From Streptomyces sp. Mut1 (GTDB lineage: Bacteria > Actinomycetota > Actinomycetes > Streptomycetales > Streptomycetaceae), in contig NZ_CP120997.1 in the NCBI RefSeq assembly GCF_030719295.1, positions 1,178,001 to 1,242,000 on the forward strand: a stretch of 64,000 bases of DNA, given 5' to 3'. Under the pieces are notes generated by a model. It was not told where the DNA came from. It did not search any database and worked only from the letters and a program-made list of their open reading frames with translations. A program made the position numbers and the translations under genes. This document shows, piece after piece, positions 16,809 to 24,304 of the stretch; position 1 is the stretch's first letter, and every line of letters begins with the position of its first letter.

Positions 16809-18427
16809 CGCGTCTGACCGGTGAGCAGCAGCTCGGCCCGCCGCACGTCCTCTTCGTTCCTGAGCTCGGCCCAGCCGGAGGCAATCTCCACGGCGTCGAC
16901 CGTCCAGCCCGCGTTGATCAGGTCGGACAGGAGCACCGCCAGGCCGGGCTCTCCGTCGGCCTCGGCGTGCCGCTTCTCGGCGGCCTCGCGCAGGGCCGCC
17001 CAGCCCTTGCCCGAGAAGGCGGCGATCCCGGTGAACTCGCCGTCACCGGGGCCGGTACCGAATCCGGTGACGCTGTTGCTGCGGGTCCCCTTGAGTCGCC
17101 GGCCCAGCACGGCCCCTGCTGCCATCGTCACCGATGTCCGGCTGTCCCCGGGGTCACCGGACGCGGCGGAGACGTCGATCAGTGCCGCGATGTCGCGCCC
17201 GTCGGCGACGAGTTGGAGCAGCGGCTCCGGGTCGAACAGCAGGTCGGGGGCGACTACGAGGGTATGGCCGTGGAAGTCCGGTGCGGCGCTCAGAACCACC
17301 TCCGCAGTGGCTGGCGCTTCCAGCCCTGGTGTGTGGACCAGGGTGACGCCTGCGGGATGGACGTCCCCGCCGTCGCGGCCGGTGACAACGGTGATGTTGT
17401 CGATGCCGGCGCGCCGGAGGGATCCGCACTGGAGTTCGGTGACGGTGCGGCCGTCGACGCCGGATCCGCCGGGCAGGTCGCTTCCAACGGCCAAAACGGC
17501 TCGCAGGCGACGGCCTGCCCTGCTGAGGAAGCGCTCCTCCGCCTGCTGCAGCGCGGCCATCCCCTGGAGATCGAAGACGGTGGCAAGCTCGGCGATGCGT
17601 GTCTCGATACCGCTGGTGCGGCCATCTCGCAAGATGGCCTCGAATGTCTCGCTCACTGCCGTGATCGACGCCCTCAGACCATGGTTCGCGTAGATCACCA
17701 GCTTCGCACCGGCTGCGGAAAGCTCCTCAGCGGTGATGGTGTGATAAGTGGTGGGGACAACAACGACGGGCAGTCGCTGCTGCCATTGACGCAGGAACTC
17801 CAGGACAGGTTCCGGGGATTCACCTTTCGCGTGGATGAGGACCGCGTCCGCGCCGGCCTCGGCATACGCCTCTGCCCTGCGCAGCGCTTCGTCCAGGCCC
17901 CAGCCGGCCACCAGGGCCTCGACCCGGGCGATCACCATCAGATCCGGTCCCACCTGGGCGCTCTTGGCTGCGGCGATCTTGCCGGCGAACTCGGTGATCG
18001 GTGCCAGCTCCTGGCGGCCGGGTATGAAGCTGTTCATCTTGGGGAACCGCTTGTCCTCGATCGAGACCGCAGCGATACCGGCCGCCTCGTACCGGCGGAC
18101 CATGTGCATGACATTGTTCGCGTTGCCGTAACCGGCGTCGCAGTCGGCGACCACCGGAACGGCCACAGCGGCAGCCATCGACCTCGCCACTTCGAGAAGT
18201 TCGGTCATGGTGAGAATGTCCGCGTCAGGCAGAGCGTGCGAGGCGGACACCTCCAGACCGCTCGACCAGACACCGTCGAACCCGGCTCGCTCGGCGAGGC
18301 GTGCGCCGAGAGCGTTGTGCGCCCCCACGATCCTCACCGGACCGGGACGTTCGAACAGCGCCCGGAGTTGGGCGGCCCCGCCGACCCGGTGCCCCGGGGT
18401 CTGGGCAAGGACGTTTTCGGCACGCAT
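16805..18427 (-). CDS. pepM: PEP phosphomutase fused to a degenerate cytidylyltransferase-like domain (Fom1 architecture)
   Basis: 540 residues. Residues 1-300 form a PEP mutase barrel: GAHNALGARLAERAGFDGVWSSG, DCDAGYG at 95-101 and the diagnostic EDKRFPKMNS at 124-133 that separates true PEP mutases (EDKxxxxxNS) from lyases. Residues about 308-540 resemble a nucleotidyltransferase fold, as in Fom1 of Streptomyces fosfomycin producers, but the usual GxGxR...PK signature is replaced by AVGSDLPGGSGVDGRTVTEL, so catalysis by this half is doubtful. First gene of the leftward phosphonate operon; makes phosphonopyruvate from PEP. Start ATG 18427 has only a weak GGGGG upstream. Confidence 0.93.
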   Translation of the reverse strand: MRAENVLAQTPGHRVGGAAQLRALFERPGPVRIVGAHNALGARLAERAGFDGVWSSGLEVSASHALPDADILTMTELLEVARSMAAAVAVPVVADCDAGYGNANNVMHMVRRYEAAGIAAVSIEDKRFPKMNSFIPGRQELAPITEFAGKIAAAKSAQVGPDLMVIARVEALVAGWGLDEALRRAEAYAEAGADAVLIHAKGESPEPVLEFLRQWQQRLPVVVVPTTYHTITAEELSAAGAKLVIYANHGLRASITAVSETFEAILRDGRTSGIETRIAELATVFDLQGMAALQQAEERFLSRAGRRLRAVLAVGSDLPGGSGVDGRTVTELQCGSLRRAGIDNITVVTGRDGGDVHPAGVTLVHTPGLEAPATAEVVLSAAPDFHGHTLVVAPDLLFDPEPLLQLVADGRDIAALIDVSAASGDPGDSRTSVTMAAGAVLGRRLKGTRSNSVTGFGTGPGDGEFTGIAAFSGKGWAALREAAEKRHAEADGEPGLAVLLSDLINAGWTVDAVEIASGWAELRNEEDVRRAELLLTGQTR

Positions 18428-18889
18428 CGCTGTAGGACCCCCGGGACCTCAGTCAGTCGACGAATCCCGGAGCCGGCGCCCGGGTGGTTTGGAGACTGCC
18501 CCGACGCCATTGTCCTGGGCGAGGTGGGACCGGAGCCTCCGCAGCCGGTGCCACTCTCAGCAGTTAAGCACAGGATTCCGGCCGTACGGCCGGTGATCAG
18601 GACTTGACCGAAAAGCATCCAACTACCCTTGACACGCGGGGGACTTGGCATTCCGGCAGCCCGCGCGGATCACCCCTGAACAGCGATCTGCCGTGGATGC
18701 AATGCGCATGACGGATCACCGTCCGGACGCCCCACCGTGATTGGCTCCATGTGCAGACATGTCCGCGATGGCGGACTCCGAAATGGTGAGACCTACCGGC
18801 GAGATCCAGCCGGTCGCAGCACCAACTGCACGGCCGGGCAAGTGATATGACCGGAGCGGTTGCCGTTTCGGGCCGGTAGCGTGGCCGCC
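18428..18889. promoter_or_regulatory. Divergent control region between pepM operon and pdxH operon
   Basis: A 462-bp gap with no credible gene. It contains several symmetric elements: a 16-bp palindrome at 18578-18593, GATCACC repeats at 18592-18598 (inverted), 18668-18674 and 18714-18720, CATGT-N4-ACATG at 18748-18761 and GTCCGC-N4-GCGGAC at 18761-18776. TAGCGT at 18877-18882, 7 nt before the GTG at 18890, could be the -10 box of a leaderless pdxH transcript. No convincing promoter for pepM was found by eye. Both operons are probably controlled here. Confidence 0.55.
18578..18593. repeat. 16-bp perfect palindrome in the divergent promoter region
   Basis: CCGGCCGTACGGCCGG is fully self-complementary, about 150 bp upstream of the pepM start. 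It may be an operator for a dimeric regulator or simply a GC-rich hairpin in the leader RNA. Confidence 0.45.
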
Positions 18890-19543
18890 GTGAGCGAGAA
18901 GACACGCAACCAGTTCAGGGCGCTCCAGGTCTTCGCGGACCTGGAGCCGTCGGGATTCACCATCGAGGACCTGCCGGCCAATCCGCTGCGGGCCCTGGAG
19001 GAGTGGATCCTCTCGGCAGCCGAGGCCGGGCAGGCTGAGCCCCACGCCATGACCCTGTGCACCGTCGACGCCGACGGGACGCCGTCCAGCCGGGTGCTGC
19101 TCTGCAAGGACATCGACGACGAGCGGCTCTACTTCGCCACCCACTCGGACAGCCGCAAGGGCCAGGAGATCGCCCGGAACCCGCGTGTCGCCGTCCAGTT
19201 CCACTGGCCGACGGTGGGCCGCCAACTGCGCATTGTCGGGGACGCCGAGGCGACCGGGCAAGCCGACAGCCGGCGGGACTTCGCCGAGCGCGGTCGCGGC
19301 TCGCGGCTCTCCGCGCACCTGCACAGGCCCACCCCGCCGGCGGACCGGGACGAGGTCCTGTCCGAGTACGCACGGCTGTCCGCGTCGTACCCCGACGAGG
19401 TGCCCTACTTGCCGAGTTGGACCCTCTACGGCATCCGGCCGAACGAACTGGAGTTCTGGGAGGCCAGCCCGGACCGCATCCACACCCGGGTGATCTATCG
19501 GCGCGAAGCGGGCGGCTGGCAGACCGAGTACCTCTGGCCGTGA
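18890..19543 (+). CDS. Pyridoxamine 5'-phosphate oxidase-like flavoprotein (PdxH family)
   Basis: 217 residues from GTG 18890. The arrangement NPLRALEEWILSA, AMTLCTVDADGTPSSRVLLCKDIDDERLYFATHSDSRKG (FMN-binding split barrel) and C-terminal WTLYGIRPNELEFWEASPDRIHTRVIYR is that of PdxH. In PdxH it makes PLP; inside the cluster it may provide PLP for the aminotransferase or act as a specialised oxidase like PhzG. No ribosome binding site is seen, but TAGCGT 7 nt upstream would give a leaderless mRNA. It is the first gene of a rightward three-gene operon and its TGA overlaps the sulfatase start. Confidence 0.85.
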   Translation: MSEKTRNQFRALQVFADLEPSGFTIEDLPANPLRALEEWILSAAEAGQAEPHAMTLCTVDADGTPSSRVLLCKDIDDERLYFATHSDSRKGQEIARNPRVAVQFHWPTVGRQLRIVGDAEATGQADSRRDFAERGRGSRLSAHLHRPTPPADRDEVLSEYARLSASYPDEVPYLPSWTLYGIRPNELEFWEASPDRIHTRVIYRREAGGWQTEYLWP

Positions 19544-21063
19544 CTGACCGGACCGCAACGCCACACCGCCGCAACGTCCTGCTGATCGTCGCGGACCAGC
19601 TCCGCGCAGACGCGTTGGGCTGCTACGGCGCCCTCCACGCACGAACCCCGCACCTGGACGCGCTGGCCGCCAGAGGTACGCGCTTCGAGCGGCACTACTC
19701 CGTGACCGCGCCGTGCGGGCCCGCCCGCGCGTCCCTGCTCACCGGTGTCTACCAGTCGATCCACCGCGTGGTAAGCAACCGTACCCGCGCCGACGACACG
19801 CGGCCGAACCTGGCGACCGCACTTGCCCCGGCCGGCATTGCTTCCCATGTCGTCGGCTACACCGACACCGTAGCCGAGGGGACATCGGGCGACGCCGAGA
19901 CCGTCCCCAGGGGATTCAACTGGCATACCAGGTTCAACCTCAACCGTGCAGGGCTGCGCTCATGGCTCGACCAACTGGCCTCGCACGGGCAGCTGGTGCC
20001 CGACGACCCGATGGACGTGCTGCTCCCCGCGCCGGGCAGCCGCAACCTCGCCCGTTACCCGGCCGAGCTCAGCGACACCGCCTTCGTTGCCGACCGCACC
20101 ATTGCCTGCATGACCGGACTGCAGGACCAACCCTGGCTCATCCTGGCGACGTTCCTGCGCCCGCATCCACCCTGGGTGGCGCCGTTCCCCTACGATCGGC
20201 TGCACGACCCGGCCGATATGGCGGCCCCTCTCCGGGCAGCGAGCCCGGCGGAGGAGGGCAGACGCCATCCCTTCCTGCGCCACTGGGTCGGGCGTGACGT
20301 ACCGGACACCGCTCCCGCAGACCTGACCGCGGAAGCCATCGCCGCGCACCGGGCGACCTACTTCGGGCTGGTGAGCGAGGTGGACCATCACGTCGGACGG
20401 ATCCTCGCCGCCCTGGAGAACCTCGGCCGAGCGCACGACACTCTCGTCGTGGTCACCGCCGACCACGGCGACACACTCGGCGATCACTGGAGCCTTGGGA
20501 CGGGAGGCTTCCGGGAGACCGCCTACCGGGTGCCCCTGATTGTCGCCGCCCCCGACCGACGAGCCGCCGCGGCAGTGACCGCTCCCACAGAATCGGTGGA
20601 CGTCGCGCCGACCGTACTCGACTGGGCTCGGGCGCCGGCACTGCCGTGGAGCAGCGGGCACTCGCTTCTTCCGCTCCTGTCCGACCCGGCGGAACGCACG
20701 CCATGGCCCCGATCCGAGATCGTCCACGAATTCGATTTCCGCGACCCGGTGGACCACATTCCGGAACGGGTGATGAGCCTCAGCCCACAGGAGTGCAACC
20801 TCGCGGTCCTGCGCGGACCGCGCTTCACCTACGTCCACTTTCCGGCACAACGGCCCCTGCTTTTCGATCAGTTGATGGACCCGGGGGAATGCCGGAACCT
20901 CGCCGAACTACCGCAGTACGGGCAGGTGCTGGCCGACTGCGCCCGCCGCCTGCTGGACCATCGGATGCGGCACGTCGACCAGGCGCGTACAGATCTTGTC
21001 GCCACGGCCGCACCGGCCACGGGCAATGGCCCCGCCCCGAGTCCTCCCAGGAGAGTCACATGA
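19540..21063 (+). CDS. Sulfatase / phosphonate monoester hydrolase family enzyme
   Basis: 507 residues of the alkaline-phosphatase superfamily. LLIVADQLRADALGCYG at about 15-30 provides metal ligands, the CGPAR box at 59-63 fits the CxPxR motif in which Cys becomes formylglycine, and VTADHGDTLGDH at about 305-316 supplies further ligands. The family includes arylsulfatases and phosphonate monoester hydrolases. No signal peptide is visible, so it should act in the cytoplasm. In this context a role in cleaving a nucleotide (CMP) ester of the phosphonate, the job of FomD in fosfomycin synthesis, is an attractive inference. GTG 19540 overlaps the PdxH stop. Confidence 0.87.
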   Translation: MTDRTATPHRRNVLLIVADQLRADALGCYGALHARTPHLDALAARGTRFERHYSVTAPCGPARASLLTGVYQSIHRVVSNRTRADDTRPNLATALAPAGIASHVVGYTDTVAEGTSGDAETVPRGFNWHTRFNLNRAGLRSWLDQLASHGQLVPDDPMDVLLPAPGSRNLARYPAELSDTAFVADRTIACMTGLQDQPWLILATFLRPHPPWVAPFPYDRLHDPADMAAPLRAASPAEEGRRHPFLRHWVGRDVPDTAPADLTAEAIAAHRATYFGLVSEVDHHVGRILAALENLGRAHDTLVVVTADHGDTLGDHWSLGTGGFRETAYRVPLIVAAPDRRAAAAVTAPTESVDVAPTVLDWARAPALPWSSGHSLLPLLSDPAERTPWPRSEIVHEFDFRDPVDHIPERVMSLSPQECNLAVLRGPRFTYVHFPAQRPLLFDQLMDPGECRNLAELPQYGQVLADCARRLLDHRMRHVDQARTDLVATAAPATGNGPAPSPPRRVT

Positions 21064-21908
21064 CCCCGGCCACCGCTGACCCGTCGGACCTGCCGAATTT
21101 CCTGATCCTCAAAATCGGCGGGGGGCTGTTCTCCGTCAAGAGTCGCGACCACGACATCGACCACGACGCCGTCGCTGGTTACGTCAGGCAGGTCGCGGAC
21201 CTGGCCGCGGCGGCGCCCGGCCGAATGGTGCTCATTTCGGGTGGAGGGTCCTACGGCCATGGAGCGGTGCGTCATCTGGATCCGGAGGATCCATGGGCAG
21301 CCCTCCCCCTCACCGGTGCCAACGCCGAGTTGCGCTGGATCTGGACCACAGCCCTCCAGCGGGCCGGAGCACGGGCATTCCCCGTCCAACTGGCAGCCGC
21401 CGCCGTGCTGGAGGAGGGCGGTGCGGTCGTCGGTGTCGGCAGCCTCCAGCGCCTCCTGGCCACCGGATCGCTGCCCGTACTCACCGGCGACTGCCTTCCC
21501 CACCCTGACGGCTCCTTGCGCGTAATCGGCAGCGACCACGTGCCGTCCGCGCTGCTCGGACTGTCGGCGGGCTCGGTCCGGGTCGCCATGCTCACCGACG
21601 TGGACGGTGTGCTCGACGACGGGCGGACCATCCCGTGGATCGATCCACGCGCGACCGGGCCCGCTCGCGAGGCCCTGCGGGTTGCACCCGACTGGGACAC
21701 CACCGGGGCGATGGCCGGCAAGCTCGACGCCGTCCTCGACTGTGCCCGGCGCGGTGCCGAGTGCCTGATCCTGCGCGGTGACCCCGATCAGCCCGATCTG
21801 CGGCACCTGCTCCGCCCGGTGTCCGAATGGCCCGCACAGCTCCGGCACACCCGGATCGCCCCCAGCGAGCCGACGACCGGGCAACGGGTGGACGCAGTGC
21901 CCGCTTGA
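21060..21908 (+). CDS. Amino-acid-kinase-fold small-molecule kinase, FomA / isopentenyl-phosphate-kinase-like
   Basis: 282 residues. LILKIGGGLFS at 15-25, LISGGGSYGHGAV at 58-70 (the His of the GGGSxGH loop is typical of isopentenyl phosphate kinase and FomA), LTDVDGVLD at 178-186 and TTGAMAGKLDAVL near 214-226 are all in place. FomA phosphorylates fosfomycin on its phosphonate and confers producer resistance, so a self-protection or pathway kinase role for a phosphonate is likely. Bacteria of this type use the MEP pathway, which makes an isoprenoid role less likely. ATG 21060 overlaps the sulfatase stop (ATGA). A hairpin terminator follows. Confidence 0.85.
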   Translation: MTPATADPSDLPNFLILKIGGGLFSVKSRDHDIDHDAVAGYVRQVADLAAAAPGRMVLISGGGSYGHGAVRHLDPEDPWAALPLTGANAELRWIWTTALQRAGARAFPVQLAAAAVLEEGGAVVGVGSLQRLLATGSLPVLTGDCLPHPDGSLRVIGSDHVPSALLGLSAGSVRVAMLTDVDGVLDDGRTIPWIDPRATGPAREALRVAPDWDTTGAMAGKLDAVLDCARRGAECLILRGDPDQPDLRHLLRPVSEWPAQLRHTRIAPSEPTTGQRVDAVPA

Positions 21909-22021
21909 CGACGCCGCGCCGTCTTCGGTGGACGAGTCCAGCGTGACCCCGCTTGATCGGTAAGGGCTGCGCGGTGGCGTGGAGGCTGGGGCCGCCCACC
22001 CGTACCACCGACACGGCGCAA

Positions 22022-22060
22022 CGGTACGGGCGAGGGGCGTGCCGTCCCTCGCCCGTACCG
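22022..22060. terminator. Bidirectional hairpin terminator at the right end of the cluster
   Basis: A perfect 15-bp inverted repeat, CGGTACGGGCGAGGG at 22022-22036 and its complement at 22046-22060, loop 9 nt. It separates the rightward kinase operon (end 21908) from the leftward Nudix gene (end 22069). Confidence 0.88.
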
Positions 22061-22068
22061 GGTGCGGC

Positions 22069-22599
22069 TCAGCCCAGCCGTAAGTGGTGCAGCATCATCA
22101 GCCCGGCCGCCATGCCCGCCGCCGGGACCTCGCCGCGGGCGATCAGGTCGGGCACCAGCTTGAGCGGTATCCACTCGCGGCGCGAGGACTCGAAGGCGTC
22201 GCGGGGCTCCCCGGTCCAGGCCGCCTCCTCGCCCCAGTAGAAGTGGTGCCGGGCGTCGGTGAGGCCGTTGGACGGTTCCACGGTCAGCAGGGGGTGCAGC
22301 GGGCCGGGGCGCCAGCCGGTCTCCTCCTCCATCTCCCGGGCGGCCGCCGCGGCCGGCTCCTCGCCGTCCTCCACCACGCCCGCGGCCAGTTCCCAGCCCC
22401 AGCTGTCGGTGATGAACCGGTGCCGCCACAGCAGCAGCACCTCGTTCGCCGCGTTGACGACGGTCGCCGCCGCCACCGGGCGGAGCCGGATCACGAAGTG
22501 GTCGAGACGGCCCCCGTCGGGGAGCGCGACGTCGGCCAGATTGACCCGGAACCAACGGTTCTCATACACAGTCTGTTCGTTCAGGTTCGTCCATTGCAC
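22069..22599 (-). CDS. Nudix hydrolase
   Basis: 176 residues. The Nudix box is complete: GVVEDGEEPAAAAAREMEEETGW at about 73-95, i.e. G-x5-E-x7-RE-x-x-EE-x-G. The N-terminus (VYENRWFRVNLADVALPDG) and the C-terminal EWIPL-type segment fit ADP-ribose pyrophosphatase-like enzymes that hydrolyse nucleoside diphosphates linked to another group. Single gene, ending at the shared terminator and lying 51 bp from the regulator gene upstream. Substrate not deducible. Confidence 0.9.
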   Translation of the reverse strand: MQWTNLNEQTVYENRWFRVNLADVALPDGGRLDHFVIRLRPVAAATVVNAANEVLLLWRHRFITDSWGWELAAGVVEDGEEPAAAAAREMEEETGWRPGPLHPLLTVEPSNGLTDARHHFYWGEEAAWTGEPRDAFESSRREWIPLKLVPDLIARGEVPAAGMAAGLMMLHHLRLG

Positions 22600-22650
22600 G
22601 GTTCTGCCACCTTCTTGCTCGTAGGTGGCCGTATCGCAGCAGACCAGGGC

Positions 22651-24000
22651 TCACAGCGGTACGCGCAGCGCCCCCTCGACCCGTTCGGCGGCCCGCTCCG
22701 CGTCCGCGCACCCGCTGGCGACCAGCTCCTCGCGCACCGTCCGCAGCCGGTCACGCAGCCGCTGCGACTCCATGCCGCGGGCCCGGTCCGCCATCTCGGT
22801 GGCCGTGACCGCAGCCCGGTCCGCCTCGCCCTGCCGCAGCTCGATGGTGGTCAGCATCGCGAGCCGGTGGACCATGCCCCGGTCGTGCGCGGGCGTGCTC
22901 ACCGCCGCCACCGCGTGCTCCCGCGCCCCCGCGAGATCCCCGAGGCTCAACAGCGCCTCCGCCACCTGCACATCGACCAGCCCCGGCTGGACGTACCCGG
23001 TCTCGTCCGGCTCCCGGCCCGGCCGGATCCGGGCGGCCTCCGACTCGGCGTGGCCGATGCACGTCAGCGCGCCCACCCGGTCCCCGAGCCGGGCGTACGC
23101 CTTGGCCTGCATCGCGTGGAGGTCGGCGGCGAGGGCGGGGGTGATCTCGCGTCCCGCCGCGCGCAGGGCCGCCTCGGCGAAGGCCACGGACTGGCGGTAC
23201 TCGGCCAGGAACAGCGACTGGTTGACCAGCAGGGCGATCACATAGCCGCCGAGCCCCCGGTCCCCGCTCGCCTTGGCCAGGCGCAGCGCCTGGTGGAAGT
23301 AGCGCTGGGCGAGGCCGTGCGCGTCGGAGTCGTAGGCGCAGATCCCGGCGACGGCCACCAACGCGCCCGTCGCGCGGTGCAGCTGACGCCCCGTCGTGTC
23401 GCTGTAGCCGCCCCGCAGCAGGGGGGCGGTCTCGGCGTTGAGAAAACCGACGACGCGCGAACGCGTCGCGATTCCGCCGGCCCTGCGGTACATCAGTTCG
23501 TAGTGGTCACGGGCGGCCCGCAGCGTTGCTATGTCGGCGGCACCGACCCGGTTGGGCCCGGCCCGTGACACATCGGCGTCCTCCGGCGGGTTCTCCCACT
23601 CCCAGACGGGCATCACCGCGGTGGTCCCGGTGGCGGCCGGCGCGGTGACGACGTACGGGCGCTGCTGGGCGTCCGACCGCCAGACGGCGGTGGCCCGTTC
23701 CACGAAGCCGGTGAGCGAGGAGCCCTGGGCGGGCGCGTGGCCGTCGGGGGCGGCCATGCCGATGTCGTCCAGCGAAACGGCCCGGCGCAGGCGGTTTCCG
23801 AGCACCTCGCAGATCAGGTCGGGCACCTCGCCGCGCGGGCGCTGGCCCTTGAGCCAGCGGGCGACGGCGGTGTGTTCGTAGCGCAGGCCCAGCCCCCGGG
23901 TGCGGCCGGCCCGGTTCACATGGGCGGCGAGTCCGGCCCGGGAGACGCCCGCCTCGTCGATCAGAGCCTCCAGCGCAGTGTTGGGCTCCCTTGGCCCCAT
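22651..24000 (-). CDS. TPR-containing transcriptional regulator
   Basis: 449 residues from ATG 24000, which has GGAGGGGG directly upstream. The N-terminus (ALIDEAGVSRAGLAAHVNRAG, then HTAVARWLKGQRP) looks like an atypical helix-turn-helix, and the remainder is built of helical pairs such as AQRYFHQALRLAKASGDRGLGGY and AEALLSLGDLAGAREHAV typical of tetratricopeptide repeats. Streptomyces genomes carry many such proteins, some related to the NsdA-type developmental/antibiotic regulators. A 17-bp palindrome at 24054-24070 upstream may be its own operator. Target genes unknown. Confidence 0.8.
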   Translation of the reverse strand: MGPREPNTALEALIDEAGVSRAGLAAHVNRAGRTRGLGLRYEHTAVARWLKGQRPRGEVPDLICEVLGNRLRRAVSLDDIGMAAPDGHAPAQGSSLTGFVERATAVWRSDAQQRPYVVTAPAATGTTAVMPVWEWENPPEDADVSRAGPNRVGAADIATLRAARDHYELMYRRAGGIATRSRVVGFLNAETAPLLRGGYSDTTGRQLHRATGALVAVAGICAYDSDAHGLAQRYFHQALRLAKASGDRGLGGYVIALLVNQSLFLAEYRQSVAFAEAALRAAGREITPALAADLHAMQAKAYARLGDRVGALTCIGHAESEAARIRPGREPDETGYVQPGLVDVQVAEALLSLGDLAGAREHAVAAVSTPAHDRGMVHRLAMLTTIELRQGEADRAAVTATEMADRARGMESQRLRDRLRTVREELVASGCADAERAAERVEGALRVPL

Positions 24001-24053
24001 GTCCCCCTCCGGTGGGTCGGCACGCCAGGACGTGTCGCCCCAGTGGAGCACGA

Positions 24054-24070
24054 TTCACACGGGGTGTGAA
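24054..24070. promoter_or_regulatory. Palindromic operator candidate upstream of the TPR regulator
   Basis: TTCACAC-GGG-GTGTGAA is a perfect inverted repeat with 7-bp arms, 54 bp upstream of the regulator start. Its position and symmetry suggest autoregulation or control by another dimeric protein. Confidence 0.5.
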
Positions 24071-24251
24071 CGGAATGCCCGAACCGTCCCGCCGCGCACG
24101 CTGCCGCACGGACCGGCGGCTCGCTTGAATGAATCCCTCGCAGGACGCGGACGGGTCGCCTGCTCCCCCTCGTACAGCACGGCGACCGCCCCCCGCACAG
24201 TCCCCCGCCGGCCTGCCCGACACTCCGCGGCGGAGAGGACCTGCGAGACAC

Positions 24252-24289
24252 AGGAGGGGCGTATCCGGTCTCCCGGATACGCCCCTCCT
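24252..24289 (-). terminator. Terminator of the pheST operon
   Basis: A 17-bp perfect stem with a TCTC loop (left arm 24252-24268 starting AGGAGGGGCGTATCC, right arm 24273-24289), starting 16 bp after the pheT stop. The rest of the 304-bp gap (24001-24304) holds the regulator promoter region and nothing else recognisable. Confidence 0.9.
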
Positions 24290-24304
24290 CATCGTGCGGA
24301 GCGG

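Larger units (their letters stand above)
3235..21908. other. Hybrid phosphonate / RiPP-like biosynthetic gene cluster
   Basis: Fourteen large genes plus one 22-codon peptide gene are packed between hbd and a Nudix gene, most with start-stop overlaps. The set contains the phosphonate core (PEP mutase, phosphonopyruvate decarboxylase, aminoethylphosphonate aminotransferase), fosfomycin-like elements (PepM-cytidylyltransferase fusion, Fom3-like B12 radical SAM, FomA-like kinase) and lasso/RiPP-like elements (YxxP-leader peptide, PqqD-like recognition protein, asparagine-synthetase homologue, membrane protease, exporter). What is seen is the gene content and order; the product is inferred. Boundaries are set by housekeeping genes on both sides and terminators at 3067-3103 and 22022-22060. 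Confidence 0.85.
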
